Shown piece by piece: positions 42,581-53,028 of a DNA stretch of 64,000 nucleotides. The DNA is from Clostridium nigeriense (GTDB lineage: Bacteria > Bacillota > Clostridia > Clostridiales > Clostridiaceae), in contig NZ_LT575472.1 of assembly GCF_900086595.1 (NCBI RefSeq), positions 3,217,124-3,281,123 of the forward strand, in the 5' to 3' direction. A program made the position numbers and the translations under genes. The notes under the pieces were generated by a model, which was not told the DNA's origin, made no database searches, and saw nothing but the letters and a program-made list of their open reading frames with translations. Within the stretch, counting starts at the first letter, position 1; each line of letters opens with the position of its first letter.

Positions 42581-43039
42581 TTAATTATTTCCATAAATAT
42601 TTAACGAAAAACCTTTTTCTAAAGCTTCTTTAGCATACTCCTTCGCTCCAAATAAAGATAAATCTTTATAATTACCACATTGAATTTCATTTGCTGCTGG
42701 TATTTCTTTTGCCTCTAAAACTGACTTCAAAGATATTTCTAAAGCTTTCTTTATCTCGGATGCTTCCCTATCCCCCCATATACTTAAATAAAAACCGGTC
42801 CTACATCCCATGGGCGATAGGTCTATAATTCCACTAATTTCTTTTCTAAGTTCATGTGCTAGTATATGTTCTAATCCATGCATAGCAGCTGTTCCAAAAG
42901 CTTCTTTATTAGGTTGTAAAAACCTTAAATCAAATTTTGATACCTTATCCCCTTTCTCTCCTTCAAGCAAGCAGCATTTTCTAATATAAGGAGCCTTTAC
43001 TATTCTATGATCTAATTCAAAACTTTCAACCTTTTCCAT
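42581..43039 (-). CDS. luxS: S-ribosylhomocysteine lyase LuxS
   Basis: 152 aa from the ATG at 43037-43039. Metal ligands H54 and H58 are in MHGLEH, with C121 in IQCGNY; C79 in MGCRTGF is the catalytic cysteine. It splits S-ribosylhomocysteine into homocysteine and DPD, the AI-2 precursor. GGAGG lies 8 nt before this start; the frame's upstream ATG overlaps that site. Followed by a terminator and preceded by metF on the same strand, so homocysteine it makes can be remethylated. Confidence 0.95.
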   Translation of the reverse strand: MEKVESFELDHRIVKAPYIRKCCLLEGEKGDKVSKFDLRFLQPNKEAFGTAAMHGLEHILAHELRKEISGIIDLSPMGCRTGFYLSIWGDREASEIKKALEISLKSVLEAKEIPAANEIQCGNYKDLSLFGAKEYAKEALEKGFSLNIYGNN

Positions 43040-43124
43040 ATTTTCTTCCTCCAAACTTATTAGTATACTTTATTTAAAAAATAATTTTACCTAAACACTA
43101 TAACAACCACAAAATATTTTTAAA

Positions 43125-44018
43125 TTAATTAACTACCTTATCACAGTTATTTATAGTATGAATAATTGAAGAGATACTTTCACTTATTTTTTTAGCCACA
43201 TATGGATTGTTCATAGTATATAAATGAATCCCATCTACACCTGTAGATATTAAATCTATAATTTGCTCAGTAGCATATGCAATTCCAGCATCTCTTAAAG
43301 CTTCAGGATTATATTCGTACTTATTCATTATTTTAATAAATTTATCTGGAATTTTTGCACCACACAAACTTACTATCCTATTTATTTGTTTAGTATTAAT
43401 TACAGGCATAATCCCCGCCTGAATAGGAATATTAACTCCATATTTATCTTTTTTATCTAAAAAATCATAAAAAAACTTATTGTCAAAAAACAATTGAGAT
43501 ATTACATGGGTTGCCCCAAATTCTTGTTTTCTTTTTAAATTTAATAAATCCTCTTCATAAGATTTACTATCTAAGTGACCTTCTGGATAACAAGCTCCAA
43601 CTATATTAAAGTCATTTCTTTCTTTAATATGTTTTATTAAATCGCTCGAATATTTAAAATTACTATTTTCTTTATAGTCAAGAGGAATGTCTCCCCTTAA
43701 AGCTAAAATATTTTCTACACCCTCTTTTTTTAAATCATCTAATATTTTAGTTACATCTTCCTTAGATGAATTTATACAAGTTAAATGAGCCAATGGTTCT
43801 ATACCATACTTATTCTTTACTATAGAAGATATTTCACAAGTTCTATTTTTAGTTAAACTTCCTCCAGCCCCATAAGTTACACTAATAAAATCAGGACTTA
43901 ACCCCTTTAATTCTTCTAAAGTATTATATATTGTGTCTATTTTTGATTCTTTCTTTGGTGGAAATATTTCAAATGAAAAAACCACCTTTTTTTCTTTAAA
44001 TAAATTGCTAATATTCAT
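43125..44018 (-). CDS. metF: Methylenetetrahydrofolate reductase
   Basis: 297 aa TIM-barrel protein with the MetF pattern FSFEIFPPKKE near the start, SVTYGAGGS, LALRGDIP and ISQLFFDN. It makes 5-methyl-THF for methionine synthesis in the cytosol. It is the first gene after a SAM-I riboswitch, so expression should fall when SAM is abundant. luxS follows 86 bases downstream. Confidence 0.95.
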   Translation of the reverse strand: MNISNLFKEKKVVFSFEIFPPKKESKIDTIYNTLEELKGLSPDFISVTYGAGGSLTKNRTCEISSIVKNKYGIEPLAHLTCINSSKEDVTKILDDLKKEGVENILALRGDIPLDYKENSNFKYSSDLIKHIKERNDFNIVGACYPEGHLDSKSYEEDLLNLKRKQEFGATHVISQLFFDNKFFYDFLDKKDKYGVNIPIQAGIMPVINTKQINRIVSLCGAKIPDKFIKIMNKYEYNPEALRDAGIAYATEQIIDLISTGVDGIHLYTMNNPYVAKKISESISSIIHTINNCDKVVN

Positions 44019-44051
44019 AATTTCCCCCTGCTTATTGCTAAAATTTAAAAT

Positions 44052-44206
44052 AAAAAAGTACCTAAAGGATAACCTTTAGGTACACTATTTGCCTATATAT
44101 TACCCTTATCTAACAGGAATTAGCACCACACAATACTTAATCAACATAATTAAACTTGTAGGTTGCTGGGTTTCATAGGGCCAGTCCCTCCACCACTCTT
44201 GATAAG
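44052..44206 (-). promoter_or_regulatory. SAM-I (S-box) riboswitch upstream of metF
   Basis: The minus strand has the S-box core CTTATCAAGAGTGGTGGAGG, followed by GACTGGCCCTATGAAACCC and GCAACC. P1 is formed by CTTATC (44201-44206) and GATAAG (44105-44110). The expression platform is a terminator, GTACCTAAAGG (44058-44068) paired with 44073-44083, followed by six T (44052-44057). Confidence 0.96.
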
Positions 44207-44228
44207 TTTCTAAATATTCTTTTTATAT

Positions 44229-44257
44229 ATTATAATTCATTTCCTCTTTTTTGTAAA
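44229..44257 (-). promoter_or_regulatory. Promoter of the SAM riboswitch-metF transcript
   Basis: TTTACA (44252-44257), a 17-nt spacer and TATAAT (44229-44234) on the minus strand, just upstream of the aptamer. Confidence 0.82.
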
Positions 44258-44280
44258 CAATAGAATAACTGGATTCTTAT

Positions 44281-44814
44281 TTATTTTATCCAATCTTCCT
44301 TAAATAAAGCCATTGGAACTTCATCGTAATATCTCCCATTTCTATAAATTTCTCTTTTTAATAGTCCCTCTTCTTTAAATCCAACTTTTTTGTAGCATGA
44401 AATAGCTCTTTTATTAAAAGAAAATACATTAAGCTTAATCTTATCCATATTAACTTCTTCAAATATGAATTTAATAAGAACTTTTAAGGCATCACTACCA
44501 TATCCTTTACCCCAATAATTCTTATCACCGATCATTATTCCAATAGTACAATTTCTATTTTTTAAATTACATTCATTAATGCTACATCCCCCAATATATT
44601 TACCAGTATCTAAATCTTCAATTGCGAAATCATAAGTAAAGTTAGTTTCTGCCTTTCTACTCTTTACCCATTCTTCCTCTTGCCATTTAGTCATTGGAAA
44701 TGGTATGTTTGAGTCAAGAAGCTTTTTAACTTCTTCATCATTAATAAATTCTACTGCTCTTTCTACATCATCTTCCTTATAAGCTCTTAATTTAACTAAA
44801 TCCCCATTATACAT
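44281..44814 (-). CDS. GNAT-family N-acetyltransferase (RimJ/RimL-like)
   Basis: 177 aa. The fold signature appears in GGCSINECNLKNRNCTIGIM, the acetyl-CoA loop is NYWGKGYGSDAL, and the C-terminal CYKKVGFKEEGLLKRE is typical of RimJ/L relatives that acetylate protein N-termini or antibiotics. Substrate unknown. The ATG at 44812-44814 has AGGGGG with 8-nt spacing; a longer frame exists without a ribosome site. Confidence 0.85.
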   Translation of the reverse strand: MYNGDLVKLRAYKEDDVERAVEFINDEEVKKLLDSNIPFPMTKWQEEEWVKSRKAETNFTYDFAIEDLDTGKYIGGCSINECNLKNRNCTIGIMIGDKNYWGKGYGSDALKVLIKFIFEEVNMDKIKLNVFSFNKRAISCYKKVGFKEEGLLKREIYRNGRYYDEVPMALFKEDWIK

Positions 44815-44966
44815 AATATATTCCCCCTTTTTATATTTCATAAATTATATCACCCAAATATATCCACGTCAATTTATCTCATAAATATACTTTTCTAAAA
44901 AGCTTTATACTTAAATCAATGAATTTATTAGCAATTATTCATAGAATAAGCTTTCCTAGAAATACT

Positions 44967-44996
44967 AAAAAAAGGCCTGTTTTAAACAGAACCTTT
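44967..44996 (-). terminator. Terminator of the TagO-like gene
   Basis: On the minus strand AAAGGTTCTGTTT pairs with AAACAGGCCTTT (two mismatches), followed by a T run. Confidence 0.75.
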
Positions 44997-45004
44997 ATAT
45001 CACT

Positions 45005-45958
45005 CTAATTTTTAATAAGTAATAATATTATTGAAATTAAACTAAATGCAAGGCTTACCATATTTATATAGGTTACAACTTGTTTTGGAGTAAATCCTTT
45101 TGATTCTAATCTATAATGAATCTGACTTCTATCAGCTTGATAAACTGGCTTTCCATCTTTGAACCTTTTAATTATAACAAATAAATTGTCAAAAATAGGT
45201 ATTGCTAAAGCTAATATAGGTATAAATAAACTCATTAATGTAGCTTGTTTAAAAGCTCCATCTAAAGCTATTATACTTAACATAAATCCTAAGAAATTAG
45301 CTCCAGAATCCCCCATAAATATCTTTGCAGGATACTTATTATATACTAAAAACCCTAATGTAACTCCAGATATTATTAGTGACATAGTAATAGATTCGCT
45401 TTGCTTTAATATAATTGCTGCTGCTACAAAGGTTAATGAAGATATAAAAGACAACCCACCAGCAAGTCCATCCATACCATCTGACCAATTTATTACTGTT
45501 GTTACTCCAAATATCCATGTTATAGTTAGTATAAGCTGTATTGTTTTAGTTAGTAATACATATTCACCTGTGAAAGGATTAGTAAATCCTCTAAAAGCTA
45601 TCCCTGCATTATAAATAATAAATGCAGCAATTAATTGCACAATTAACCTTGGATATATAGGAAACTCTTTCCCCCTAGTCTTATAGTAATCATCTACTAA
45701 GCCTATTCCTAAAATTAATATAGCTCCAAGGAATATCCATACCTTTTCAGTTAACAAGGAGTATCTATTAACTAAAAAGTATACTATAAAAAATCCTATA
45801 AACATAGCTAATCCCCCACAAAGTGGAGTTTCTTTACTATGTTTTTTTCTTTTTGTAGGCTTGTCGGTAAAACTATATTTATATGATAAATTTATTATGC
45901 TTGGTGTTATAAAATATACTATTGAAAATGCTAATATAAAGGATAATATATATCGCAT
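45005..45958 (-). CDS. Undecaprenyl-phosphate GlcNAc-1-phosphate transferase (TagO/WecA-like)
   Basis: 317 aa, about ten membrane helices. MraY/WecA motifs are present: GLVDDYYKTRGKEFP, NWSDGMDGLAGG and IFMGDSGANFLGF. It should start the lipid-linked assembly of wall teichoic acid or another surface glycan. MraY itself is unlikely because the UDP-MurNAc-pentapeptide-specific C-terminal motif is not evident and no mur genes flank it. ATG start with AAGGAG upstream. Confidence 0.9.
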   Translation of the reverse strand: MRYILSFILAFSIVYFITPSIINLSYKYSFTDKPTKRKKHSKETPLCGGLAMFIGFFIVYFLVNRYSLLTEKVWIFLGAILILGIGLVDDYYKTRGKEFPIYPRLIVQLIAAFIIYNAGIAFRGFTNPFTGEYVLLTKTIQLILTITWIFGVTTVINWSDGMDGLAGGLSFISSLTFVAAAIILKQSESITMSLIISGVTLGFLVYNKYPAKIFMGDSGANFLGFMLSIIALDGAFKQATLMSLFIPILALAIPIFDNLFVIIKRFKDGKPVYQADRSQIHYRLESKGFTPKQVVTYINMVSLAFSLISIILLLIKN

Positions 45959-46071
45959 AATTTTCTCCTTAACTTTAAAATGCTCTTTTATTATGTTAAT
46001 TAATTATTATTTTATTATACTATTAACCTTTATTATTATCAATGACAAAAGAGTTACGATTTTTTCTAAAT

Positions 46072-46097
46072 AAAAGCTACGTTTAAACGTAGCTTTT
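46072..46097 (-). terminator. Terminator of the LPQTG surface-protein gene
   Basis: AAAAGCTACGTT pairs with AACGTAGCTTTT around TA; a T-rich tract follows on the minus strand. Confidence 0.82.
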
Positions 46098-46107
46098 ATA
46101 ATTATTA

Positions 46108-48771
46108 CTAAGATTTTCTTCTGAAATTTAGAAAATAGCCTCCTATTAATGAAAATAAACATCCTATTAAAATTAATACATTAGAATTAATTCCACCTGT
46201 TTGTGGTAATATTTCACTTGGTTTATTCTGATGCTTATCATCTTCCTTATTAGGTTTCTCATTTTCATTATTATCTTCTTCATTTGGTTTTTCTTCTTTA
46301 TCATCACTTTTTCTATTTATATTAATTTTATATACTGATTCTTCATTATCAATATTCGTTACCTTTATTTCTATTAAATTTAATCCAACAGATAATTCTT
46401 TTTCTTCATCGTAAGTTGCCTTTGATGATAAATCCTCTGTTATAGCTTTAACTATAACTTTATCTACTTTATTATCTACTGTTACTTCATAATTGTTCTT
46501 ATTTTTATTAAACTCTAATGGAATATATCCATCATTTAAAATTATACTCTGTAATTTAGTTGACTTTTCATTTAATTTCCATAATTGTGCTCCATAAAAA
46601 GGATTTGCAGTACCAATAAATAAGCCTTCCCTTGTGCTTACAAATGTTCTTAATCCATAATTATACTTATCATTAAAACCATTTTCATTTAAGCAACTAA
46701 AGTTAACTCCATCATCTGATACATATAATCCGAACCCTTTATTACTTTCTTCAAATATTTTTTGCAACTTAGTAATATACTCATATTGCTTTTTTATTTC
46801 ACTACTATTTATATAATCTTTAATTTTTTCTATTAACTTGTTTATTTCATCTACATATTTATCCAGCTTTTCAACTATATTTTTTATTTCATCTATTATT
46901 TCATCATCTACAGCTTTTGCTAATTCATCATATATACTATTAAAATATTCAGTATATGTTTCATCATTACTCTTAGGATTTTCTTTAACTACTTTATTTA
47001 TCTTATCCATTACTTCTTGTGAAAATACTTCCTTTATATGATTCCAATCAATACTATTAATTATATCTGCTGCTTTCTTTACTTCCTCATCTTTTAATAA
47101 AGGTTTCAATTCCTCAAGCATATCCTCTGTTAATTCCATCTCAGCACCAGTTAAAATATTATTTATATAGTCACTTGGTAAATCTTCTTCTCCTGTAGAA
47201 TACTCGGATATTAATCTTATTTCTTTATTCTCTTCTTCCTGTAACCTAAATTTAGCTGGCTTTTCCTCTAAAAGACTTACTATTTTTTCTGTTTCTTTAG
47301 ATTTTTTACCATTAATAATTTCTGAATACTCTAGTAATGTTCTTATTATTGCTTCCTCTTGATTTTTTGCATTTTCTATTTTATCAGGTACAAAATAATC
47401 ATATAATGTACTTGAATCATAGGTTGATGCAAATAATTTTCCATTATACTCTTCCATTCTCCATACATATTGATTTGTTGAATAATTTTTATTTTCTAGT
47501 GGATCCACAAATCCAGCTTTATAATTACCTATTCTTCCTTTTAATATATCATTTTCCCCTGGAGTTCCTACAACCATTTCCCAATTATCATTTTCATCAA
47601 ATCTATATAATTGTGTAGGTTTCATCATAGTTTCATACATTAAACTATAGTCTAAAGATAGTGAATTTATTATAGCCGCCATAATATTAGAAAAAGTTCC
47701 AACATACACATATTCCTTTCCATCAGAAGCTGTATACTTAAAAGGAGTTCCCATAACATATTGGTAATTTCCCATTCCTAAAGGATACTTTCCATTAGGA
47801 CCAACTATCATTTCCCATTTCCATCCTGACTCATTTGCTCCTGGTTCTCCTACACCTACTTCCTTCCCCTTATATACCATGAAACCAGTCTCATTCTTTT
47901 CAGTCTTACTTCCTGATCCTATTGTTGCATATAAATATCCGTTATAGCTTATTAAATCACTTATCCCGCCAAACCCAGATGATTGAGAATCTAAATTTGG
48001 TATATTATTAAAGTCATCCCAATTAGCTATAGCCTTCCAATTATCTTTAGATGGAGAATCACTTTCTAAAATTCTTAAATCTTCATTGACTATCATTGAT
48101 CCAACATACATTTTTCCATTGTGTTCACATAATGCTCTTAAACTTGTATTACCACTAGCAGTTTCAAAAACAACCTCTGGTTTATCTGTTTCAATATTAT
48201 AATTTTCCTTAAATTTTAGTATACGTGAATATTTTTTTCCAAAAGATGATCCTATATATACACTAGGAGAATCTTCTTCTTTTCCCTTAAAAGTTAAAGC
48301 ACTTCTGTAACTAGTTTCATATGGATTTCCATCTTCAGCTATCTCAGAACTATATACAATCTCCATTTTATTAGTATTTTTATTATATCTAACTATTTTC
48401 CCAGTATAATCTATATTTTCTGTTTCTACATCTCCCTTAAAAATTGTATTAGTTAATAAATCTGCTAATTTGTTATCTCCTACAGCTTGTTGAACAACTC
48501 CATGAAGAAAATTTCTGTTTATTCCAATGTATATATATTCTTTAGATTCAGCCATAGCCCAAGCATAAGAATTAGTTCTATCTGTTTCATCTATTAACCC
48601 GTCTGCCTGACCTTGGAAATTTTCTTCATTAGATAATTTTTTTGCGAAAAATCTATTCATATTAAAATATTTATCTCTTTCTAAAGCTTTAGTTGAAACT
48701 ATACATGTTGATCCTATTAAACTTACTACTCCCCACATTAAAATTAATTTTTTAAATTTTTTCTTTGCCAT
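46108..48771 (-). CDS. Large sortase-anchored surface protein with beta-propeller-like and cadherin-like domains
   Basis: 887 aa from the ATG at 48769-48771 (GGGGG site). Signal peptide 1-30 (KKLILMWGVVSLIGSTCIVS). Residues 45-430 hold repeated Y-I-Y-I-G, M-Y-V-G, L-Y-A-T-I-G and Y-V-G-T-F strands, as in a beta-propeller. About 430-640 is charged and helical. Near 740-820 is a cadherin-like beta-sandwich domain (LQSIILNDGYIPLEF ... YEVTVDNKVDKVIVKA). The C-terminus is the sorting signal LPQTG (855-859), a membrane helix and R-R-K-S. It should be covalently linked to peptidoglycan. Ligand unknown. Single gene with terminator. Confidence 0.85.
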   Translation of the reverse strand: MAKKKFKKLILMWGVVSLIGSTCIVSTKALERDKYFNMNRFFAKKLSNEENFQGQADGLIDETDRTNSYAWAMAESKEYIYIGINRNFLHGVVQQAVGDNKLADLLTNTIFKGDVETENIDYTGKIVRYNKNTNKMEIVYSSEIAEDGNPYETSYRSALTFKGKEEDSPSVYIGSSFGKKYSRILKFKENYNIETDKPEVVFETASGNTSLRALCEHNGKMYVGSMIVNEDLRILESDSPSKDNWKAIANWDDFNNIPNLDSQSSGFGGISDLISYNGYLYATIGSGSKTEKNETGFMVYKGKEVGVGEPGANESGWKWEMIVGPNGKYPLGMGNYQYVMGTPFKYTASDGKEYVYVGTFSNIMAAIINSLSLDYSLMYETMMKPTQLYRFDENDNWEMVVGTPGENDILKGRIGNYKAGFVDPLENKNYSTNQYVWRMEEYNGKLFASTYDSSTLYDYFVPDKIENAKNQEEAIIRTLLEYSEIINGKKSKETEKIVSLLEEKPAKFRLQEEENKEIRLISEYSTGEEDLPSDYINNILTGAEMELTEDMLEELKPLLKDEEVKKAADIINSIDWNHIKEVFSQEVMDKINKVVKENPKSNDETYTEYFNSIYDELAKAVDDEIIDEIKNIVEKLDKYVDEINKLIEKIKDYINSSEIKKQYEYITKLQKIFEESNKGFGLYVSDDGVNFSCLNENGFNDKYNYGLRTFVSTREGLFIGTANPFYGAQLWKLNEKSTKLQSIILNDGYIPLEFNKNKNNYEVTVDNKVDKVIVKAITEDLSSKATYDEEKELSVGLNLIEIKVTNIDNEESVYKININRKSDDKEEKPNEEDNNENEKPNKEDDKHQNKPSEILPQTGGINSNVLILIGCLFSLIGGYFLNFRRKS

Positions 48772-48863
48772 TAAATATTCCCCCACTATGTTTTATTTCT
48801 TTAATTTAACCCCACCTTAAAATATATTTGCATTTTACGTCAATATTCCAAATATTTTCACAT

Positions 48864-48888
48864 AAAAAAAAGAGACCCTAAGGTCTCC
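48864..48888 (-). terminator. Terminator of the V-ATPase operon
   Basis: GAGACC/GGTCTC stem (48871-48888) followed on the minus strand by TTTTTTT. The stem lies just downstream of the ntpD stop. Confidence 0.88.
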
Positions 48889-48889
48889 T

Positions 48890-49531
48890 TTAGCTTTTTG
48901 CTTGTATCATATCTTTAACTTTCATAAGTCTAGTTAAAGCTCCTCTTTCATTTTCATCAAGCTTCATTCTAATATACTTAATAGTTTCTTGTAATGAAGG
49001 AATAGTCATATATTCAAGCGCATTAACTCTTCTTCTTGTTTTTTCTATTTCATCTGCCATAAGTTGAGTTGATTTTTCAACCTCTGCAAGTTCTAATAGC
49101 TTAGGTAATATATCATAAAGCTTAGCTATAGAATCATCTAATTCAGATGAAGTACTTGCAAAACCATATGGGAATATACTACCTTCATCACCTTCAAGCT
49201 GTCTATGAAAATCCATCTTTGGAACATTAACACTCATTATATTTTTAGTTCCTACTTCAACAGAAATACTTTCTTTTGGATAAGCTACTGCTTCCTCTAA
49301 AAATTCCGAGCTCATAACAGCTCTAGCCATAACAAAATCCTTAAGTGCCCCTTGAAGCTCTGCTTCTACAGATTTTCTTAATTCATTATTATATTTGACA
49401 AGATTAACGAATTGCCTCATAAGCTCATCTTGCTTATCCTTTAAAAGTTTATGTCCTCTTGTTGCTGTAACTAATCTTTTCTTAAGCTTAGACATCTCCA
49501 TTCTAGTAGGATTTACATTTAATCTTGCCAT
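48890..49531 (-). CDS. ntpD: V-type ATPase subunit D (central stalk)
   Basis: 213 aa, long antiparallel coiled coil with the family motifs [16 protein letters not shown] at the start and [17 protein letters not shown] in the second helix. It is the rotor shaft inside A3B3. Last gene of the nine-gene operon; its start lies 2 bases after the ntpB stop. Confidence 0.95.
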   Translation of the reverse strand: MARLNVNPTRMEMSKLKKRLVTATRGHKLLKDKQDELMRQFVNLVKYNNELRKSVEAELQGALKDFVMARAVMSSEFLEEAVAYPKESISVEVGTKNIMSVNVPKMDFHRQLEGDEGSIFPYGFASTSSELDDSIAKLYDILPKLLELAEVEKSTQLMADEIEKTRRRVNALEYMTIPSLQETIKYIRMKLDENERGALTRLMKVKDMIQAKS

Positions 49532-49533
49532 GG

Positions 49534-50916
49534 CTATTCTTCATCTCCCTTTGGCATATACTTTTCAAGATACTCATCTCTAATTCTCTTAAGCTCTGTT
49601 CTAGGTAGTATCTTTAAAAGCTTCCATCCTAATTCTAATGTTTCTTCTATGCTTCTATTAGTAGTAAATCCTTGGGATACATATTGTTCTTCAAAAGCTT
49701 CTGCAAATTTTGCATATTGCTTATCTGTATCTGATAATGCTGATTCCCCTAGTATTGCTGATAATTCTTTTGCTTGCTTACCTTGTGCATAAGAAGAGAA
49801 TAATTGATTCATAGTATCAGCATGATCTTCTCTTGTTTTATTTTTTCCAATACCTTTATCCTTAAGTCTTGATAATGATGGAAGAACATCTATTGGAGGC
49901 ATAATTCCTTTCTTATATAATTCTCTTGAAAGGATAATTTGACCTTCTGTAATATATCCAGTTAAGTCTGGAATTGGATGTGTCTTATCATCTTCTGGCA
50001 TTGTTAATATAGGAATTTGAGTAATTGATCCTTCTCTACCTCTAAGTCTTCCTGCTCTTTCATATAAAGTTGAAAGGTCAGTATATAAGTATCCTGGATA
50101 TCCTCTTCTTCCTGGTACCTCTTTTCTAGCTGCTGAAACTTCTCTTAATGCTTCTGCATAATTTGTTATATCTGTCATAATAACAAGTACATGCATTCCT
50201 TTTTCATAAGCTAAGAATTCTGCTGTAGTAAGAGCCATTCTAGGAGTAGCTATTCTTTCTATAGCTGGGTCTGATGCAAGATTCATAAATAATACTGAAT
50301 TATCTATAGCACCAGTTTTATTAAATTCATCAACGAAGAATTGAGATTCTTCGAAAGTAATTCCTATAGCCGCAAATACAACTGCAAAGTTAGCATCAGA
50401 GTTTAAAACCTTCGCTTGTCTTGCAATTTGAGCCGCTAATTGCGCATGAGGAAGTCCTGATCCTGAGAAAACAGGTAACTTTTGTCCTCTAACTAAAGTA
50501 TTAAGTCCATCTATAGCTGATATACCTGTTTGTATAAATTCTGATGGATAATCTCTAGAAACTGGGTTTATAGCTTCTCCATTTATATCTACTCTTTTCT
50601 CAGGTATTATATTTGGACCATTATCTATTGGGTGTCCCATCCCGTCAAATATTCTTCCAAGCATATCTTCTGAAACACCAAGTTCAAGAGGTCTTCCTAA
50701 AAACTTTGCTTTTGTTCCCTTTAAATTAATTCCTGATGATCCTTCGAAAAGTTGCACCATAGCTCTAGTTCCATTAATTTCAAGAACTTTACCTCTTCTC
50801 ATTTCACCAGTTTGAAGTTCTACTTCAACTAATTCATCATATTTAACGCCTTCAACACCTTCAACTACCATTAAAGGTCCTACAACTTCTGTTACAGTTT
50901 TATATTCTCTAAGCAT
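49534..50916 (-). CDS. ntpB: V-type ATPase subunit B (non-catalytic)
   Basis: 460 aa. The nucleotide-fold region has [17 protein letters not shown] in place of a Walker A loop, as expected for the regulatory B subunit; [18 protein letters not shown] and [14 protein letters not shown] are characteristic. Alternates with A in the A3B3 head. Overlaps ntpA by 8 bases. Confidence 0.97.
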   Translation of the reverse strand: MLREYKTVTEVVGPLMVVEGVEGVKYDELVEVELQTGEMRRGKVLEINGTRAMVQLFEGSSGINLKGTKAKFLGRPLELGVSEDMLGRIFDGMGHPIDNGPNIIPEKRVDINGEAINPVSRDYPSEFIQTGISAIDGLNTLVRGQKLPVFSGSGLPHAQLAAQIARQAKVLNSDANFAVVFAAIGITFEESQFFVDEFNKTGAIDNSVLFMNLASDPAIERIATPRMALTTAEFLAYEKGMHVLVIMTDITNYAEALREVSAARKEVPGRRGYPGYLYTDLSTLYERAGRLRGREGSITQIPILTMPEDDKTHPIPDLTGYITEGQIILSRELYKKGIMPPIDVLPSLSRLKDKGIGKNKTREDHADTMNQLFSSYAQGKQAKELSAILGESALSDTDKQYAKFAEAFEEQYVSQGFTTNRSIEETLELGWKLLKILPRTELKRIRDEYLEKYMPKGDEE

Positions 50917-52690
50917 CTAGAACCCCTCCCTCTTGGTTGATTAATGTATCTATAGCAGATTTTAATTCTATTTCAATCTCATCAATTTTATTTATATTAT
51001 CTTCTGAAATATATTTACTTCTTGCAATTTTATCTCTAATTTCACTTAAGCCTAAAATTTTATTTAAATATACTCCAGCCTTTAAAGCTCTCTCTGCTTC
51101 CTTTTTAAATAGAAGTATTAACTTTAGCATCTTATATTGCTTATCTAATGATGCATATGTATCAACTTCATGGAATGCATTTTGTTGAAGATAGTCTTCC
51201 CTAATTGACTTAGATACTTCTAATTTTAGTCTATCATTTTCTGATAAAGCATCTATACCAACAAGACTCACTATTTCTTGAAGTCCTGATTCCTCTTGTA
51301 ATAATGTCATAGCTTCTTGTCTTAATGATGACCAATCTGAAGCAACTTCTCCATTCATCCATTCATCTATTGTATCTGCATATAATGAATATGAGTTTAA
51401 CCAGTTTATTGATGGGAAGTGTCTCTTATAAGCTAATTGTGCATCTAGTCCCCAGAACACCTTAACTATTCTAAGTGTTGCTTGAGTAACTGGCTCTGAA
51501 AGGTCTCCTCCTGGAGGTGAAACTGCTCCTATAGCTGTTACAGCTCCTTCTCTTCCATCTTTACCTAAACAAATTACCTTACCTGCTCTTTCATAATAAT
51601 CAGCAAGTCTTGATCCAAGGTAAGCTGGATAACCTTCATCCCCTGGCATTTCTTCAAGTCTACCAGACATTTCTCTTAAAGCTTCTGCCCATCTTGATGT
51701 TGAATCAGCCATTATTGATACTGAATATCCCATATCTCTAAAATATTCTGCAATAGTTATACCTGTATAAATACAAGCTTCTCTAGCAGCAACTGGCATG
51801 TTTGAAGTATTAGCAATAAGTACTGTTCTCTTCATTAAGCTTTCGCCAGTTTTAGGGTCTTTAAGTTCTGGGAATTCATTAAGAACGTCTGTCATTTCAT
51901 TTCCACGTTCACCACATCCAACATAAACAACTATTTCAGTATCTCCCCATTTAGCTACTTGGTGTTGTACTACTGTTTTTCCTGCTCCGAAAGGACCTGG
52001 AACTGCAGCTGCACCACCTTTTGCAACTGGGAAGAATGTATCTATAACTCTTTGACCTGTAGTCATTGGAGCATCTGGTTTTAATTTTCTTGCATATGGT
52101 CTGCCTTTTCTTGCAGGCCATTTTTGCATTAAAGTTAATTCCTTATCACCTTTTTCAGTTTCTACTATACATACAGTGTCAACTATAGTGAATTCGCCTT
52201 CTTTTATTTCTTTTATAGTTCCCTTAACACCATAAGGTACCATTATTTTATGAAGTACTACTGTAGTTTCTTGAACTGTTCCAATAACATCTCCAGCTTC
52301 TACTACATCTCCAGCTTTAGCTGTAGGTACGAACTTCCAAACTCTTTCTCTATTTAATGATTTAACAGCAACACCTTTCTTTAAAAACGGTGAGTTTGCT
52401 GCCTTTGCAAAAGCATCAAGTGGTCTTTGAATTCCATCAAACATTGATTCAATAAGACCTGGTCCTAATTCTATACTTAATGGTTCTCCAGTTGTAATTA
52501 CTGGATCCCCTGGTCCAATTCCTGTAGTTTCTTCGTAAACTTGGATAGATGCTTTATCGCCTCTCATTTCAATTATTTCACCGATAAGGCCATTTTCTCC
52601 AACTTTAACCATGTCGAATATATTTGCTTCTTCCATCCCTTCAGCTACTACTAAGGGACCTGCAACCTTAATTATCTTTCCGGTTTTCAA
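50909..52690 (-). CDS. ntpA: V-type ATPase subunit A (catalytic)
   Basis: 593 aa with Walker [14 protein letters not shown], the A-subunit insertion domain (about 110-200), [21 protein letters not shown] and the C-terminal domain. It hydrolyses or makes ATP. ATG with AGGTTAG upstream. The full motif set and normal length indicate an active enzyme. Confidence 0.98.
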   Translation of the reverse strand: MKTGKIIKVAGPLVVAEGMEEANIFDMVKVGENGLIGEIIEMRGDKASIQVYEETTGIGPGDPVITTGEPLSIELGPGLIESMFDGIQRPLDAFAKAANSPFLKKGVAVKSLNRERVWKFVPTAKAGDVVEAGDVIGTVQETTVVLHKIMVPYGVKGTIKEIKEGEFTIVDTVCIVETEKGDKELTLMQKWPARKGRPYARKLKPDAPMTTGQRVIDTFFPVAKGGAAAVPGPFGAGKTVVQHQVAKWGDTEIVVYVGCGERGNEMTDVLNEFPELKDPKTGESLMKRTVLIANTSNMPVAAREACIYTGITIAEYFRDMGYSVSIMADSTSRWAEALREMSGRLEEMPGDEGYPAYLGSRLADYYERAGKVICLGKDGREGAVTAIGAVSPPGGDLSEPVTQATLRIVKVFWGLDAQLAYKRHFPSINWLNSYSLYADTIDEWMNGEVASDWSSLRQEAMTLLQEESGLQEIVSLVGIDALSENDRLKLEVSKSIREDYLQQNAFHEVDTYASLDKQYKMLKLILLFKKEAERALKAGVYLNKILGLSEIRDKIARSKYISEDNINKIDEIEIELKSAIDTLINQEGGVLDA

Positions 52691-52707
52691 CTTACTAACC
52701 TACCTTC

Positions 52708-53028
52708 CTATAAAATATTAACGCCAACAGCTTTTTCCACACTATCACTAATTCTCTTAAGTCCAATATTTAATGAACCTTGATTACTTGGAATTAATAT
52801 TACCGCTGGAAGTATTTGCTCATTGTAACGAGCTATAGTTTCTTCTATATTTTGTGCTATTTGTTCAGTTACAAATATTACTGCATAATTATTTCTTGCA
52901 CAATTATCAACTGCTCTTCTTGCTTCATCAGCTTCAACTACTGGGAATACATCTATTCCTAAAGCCTTAAATGCTAAAATTGAATCTTTATCACCAACAA
53001 CGCCTATTTTCTTATGCATATATATCAC
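52708..53028 (-). CDS. ntpG: V-type ATPase subunit F (NtpG)
   Basis: 106 aa or 103 aa. It has the subunit F pattern: [24 protein letters not shown] ... [14 protein letters not shown]. It binds the D shaft. GTG at 53028 and ATG at 53019 both lie inside the ntpC 3' end; the weak AAAGG site does not settle the choice. Overlaps ntpC by 17 bases. Confidence 0.9.
   Translation of the reverse strand: MIYMHKKIGVVGDKDSILAFKALGIDVFPVVEADEARRAVDNCARNNYAVIFVTEQIAQNIEETIARYNEQILPAVILIPSNQGSLNIGLKRISDSVEKAVGVNIL

Noticed and set aside
45005..45958. MraY (phospho-MurNAc-pentapeptide transferase)
   Set aside because: No mur or division genes flank it and its motifs fit WecA/TagO better; it is left as TagO-like.
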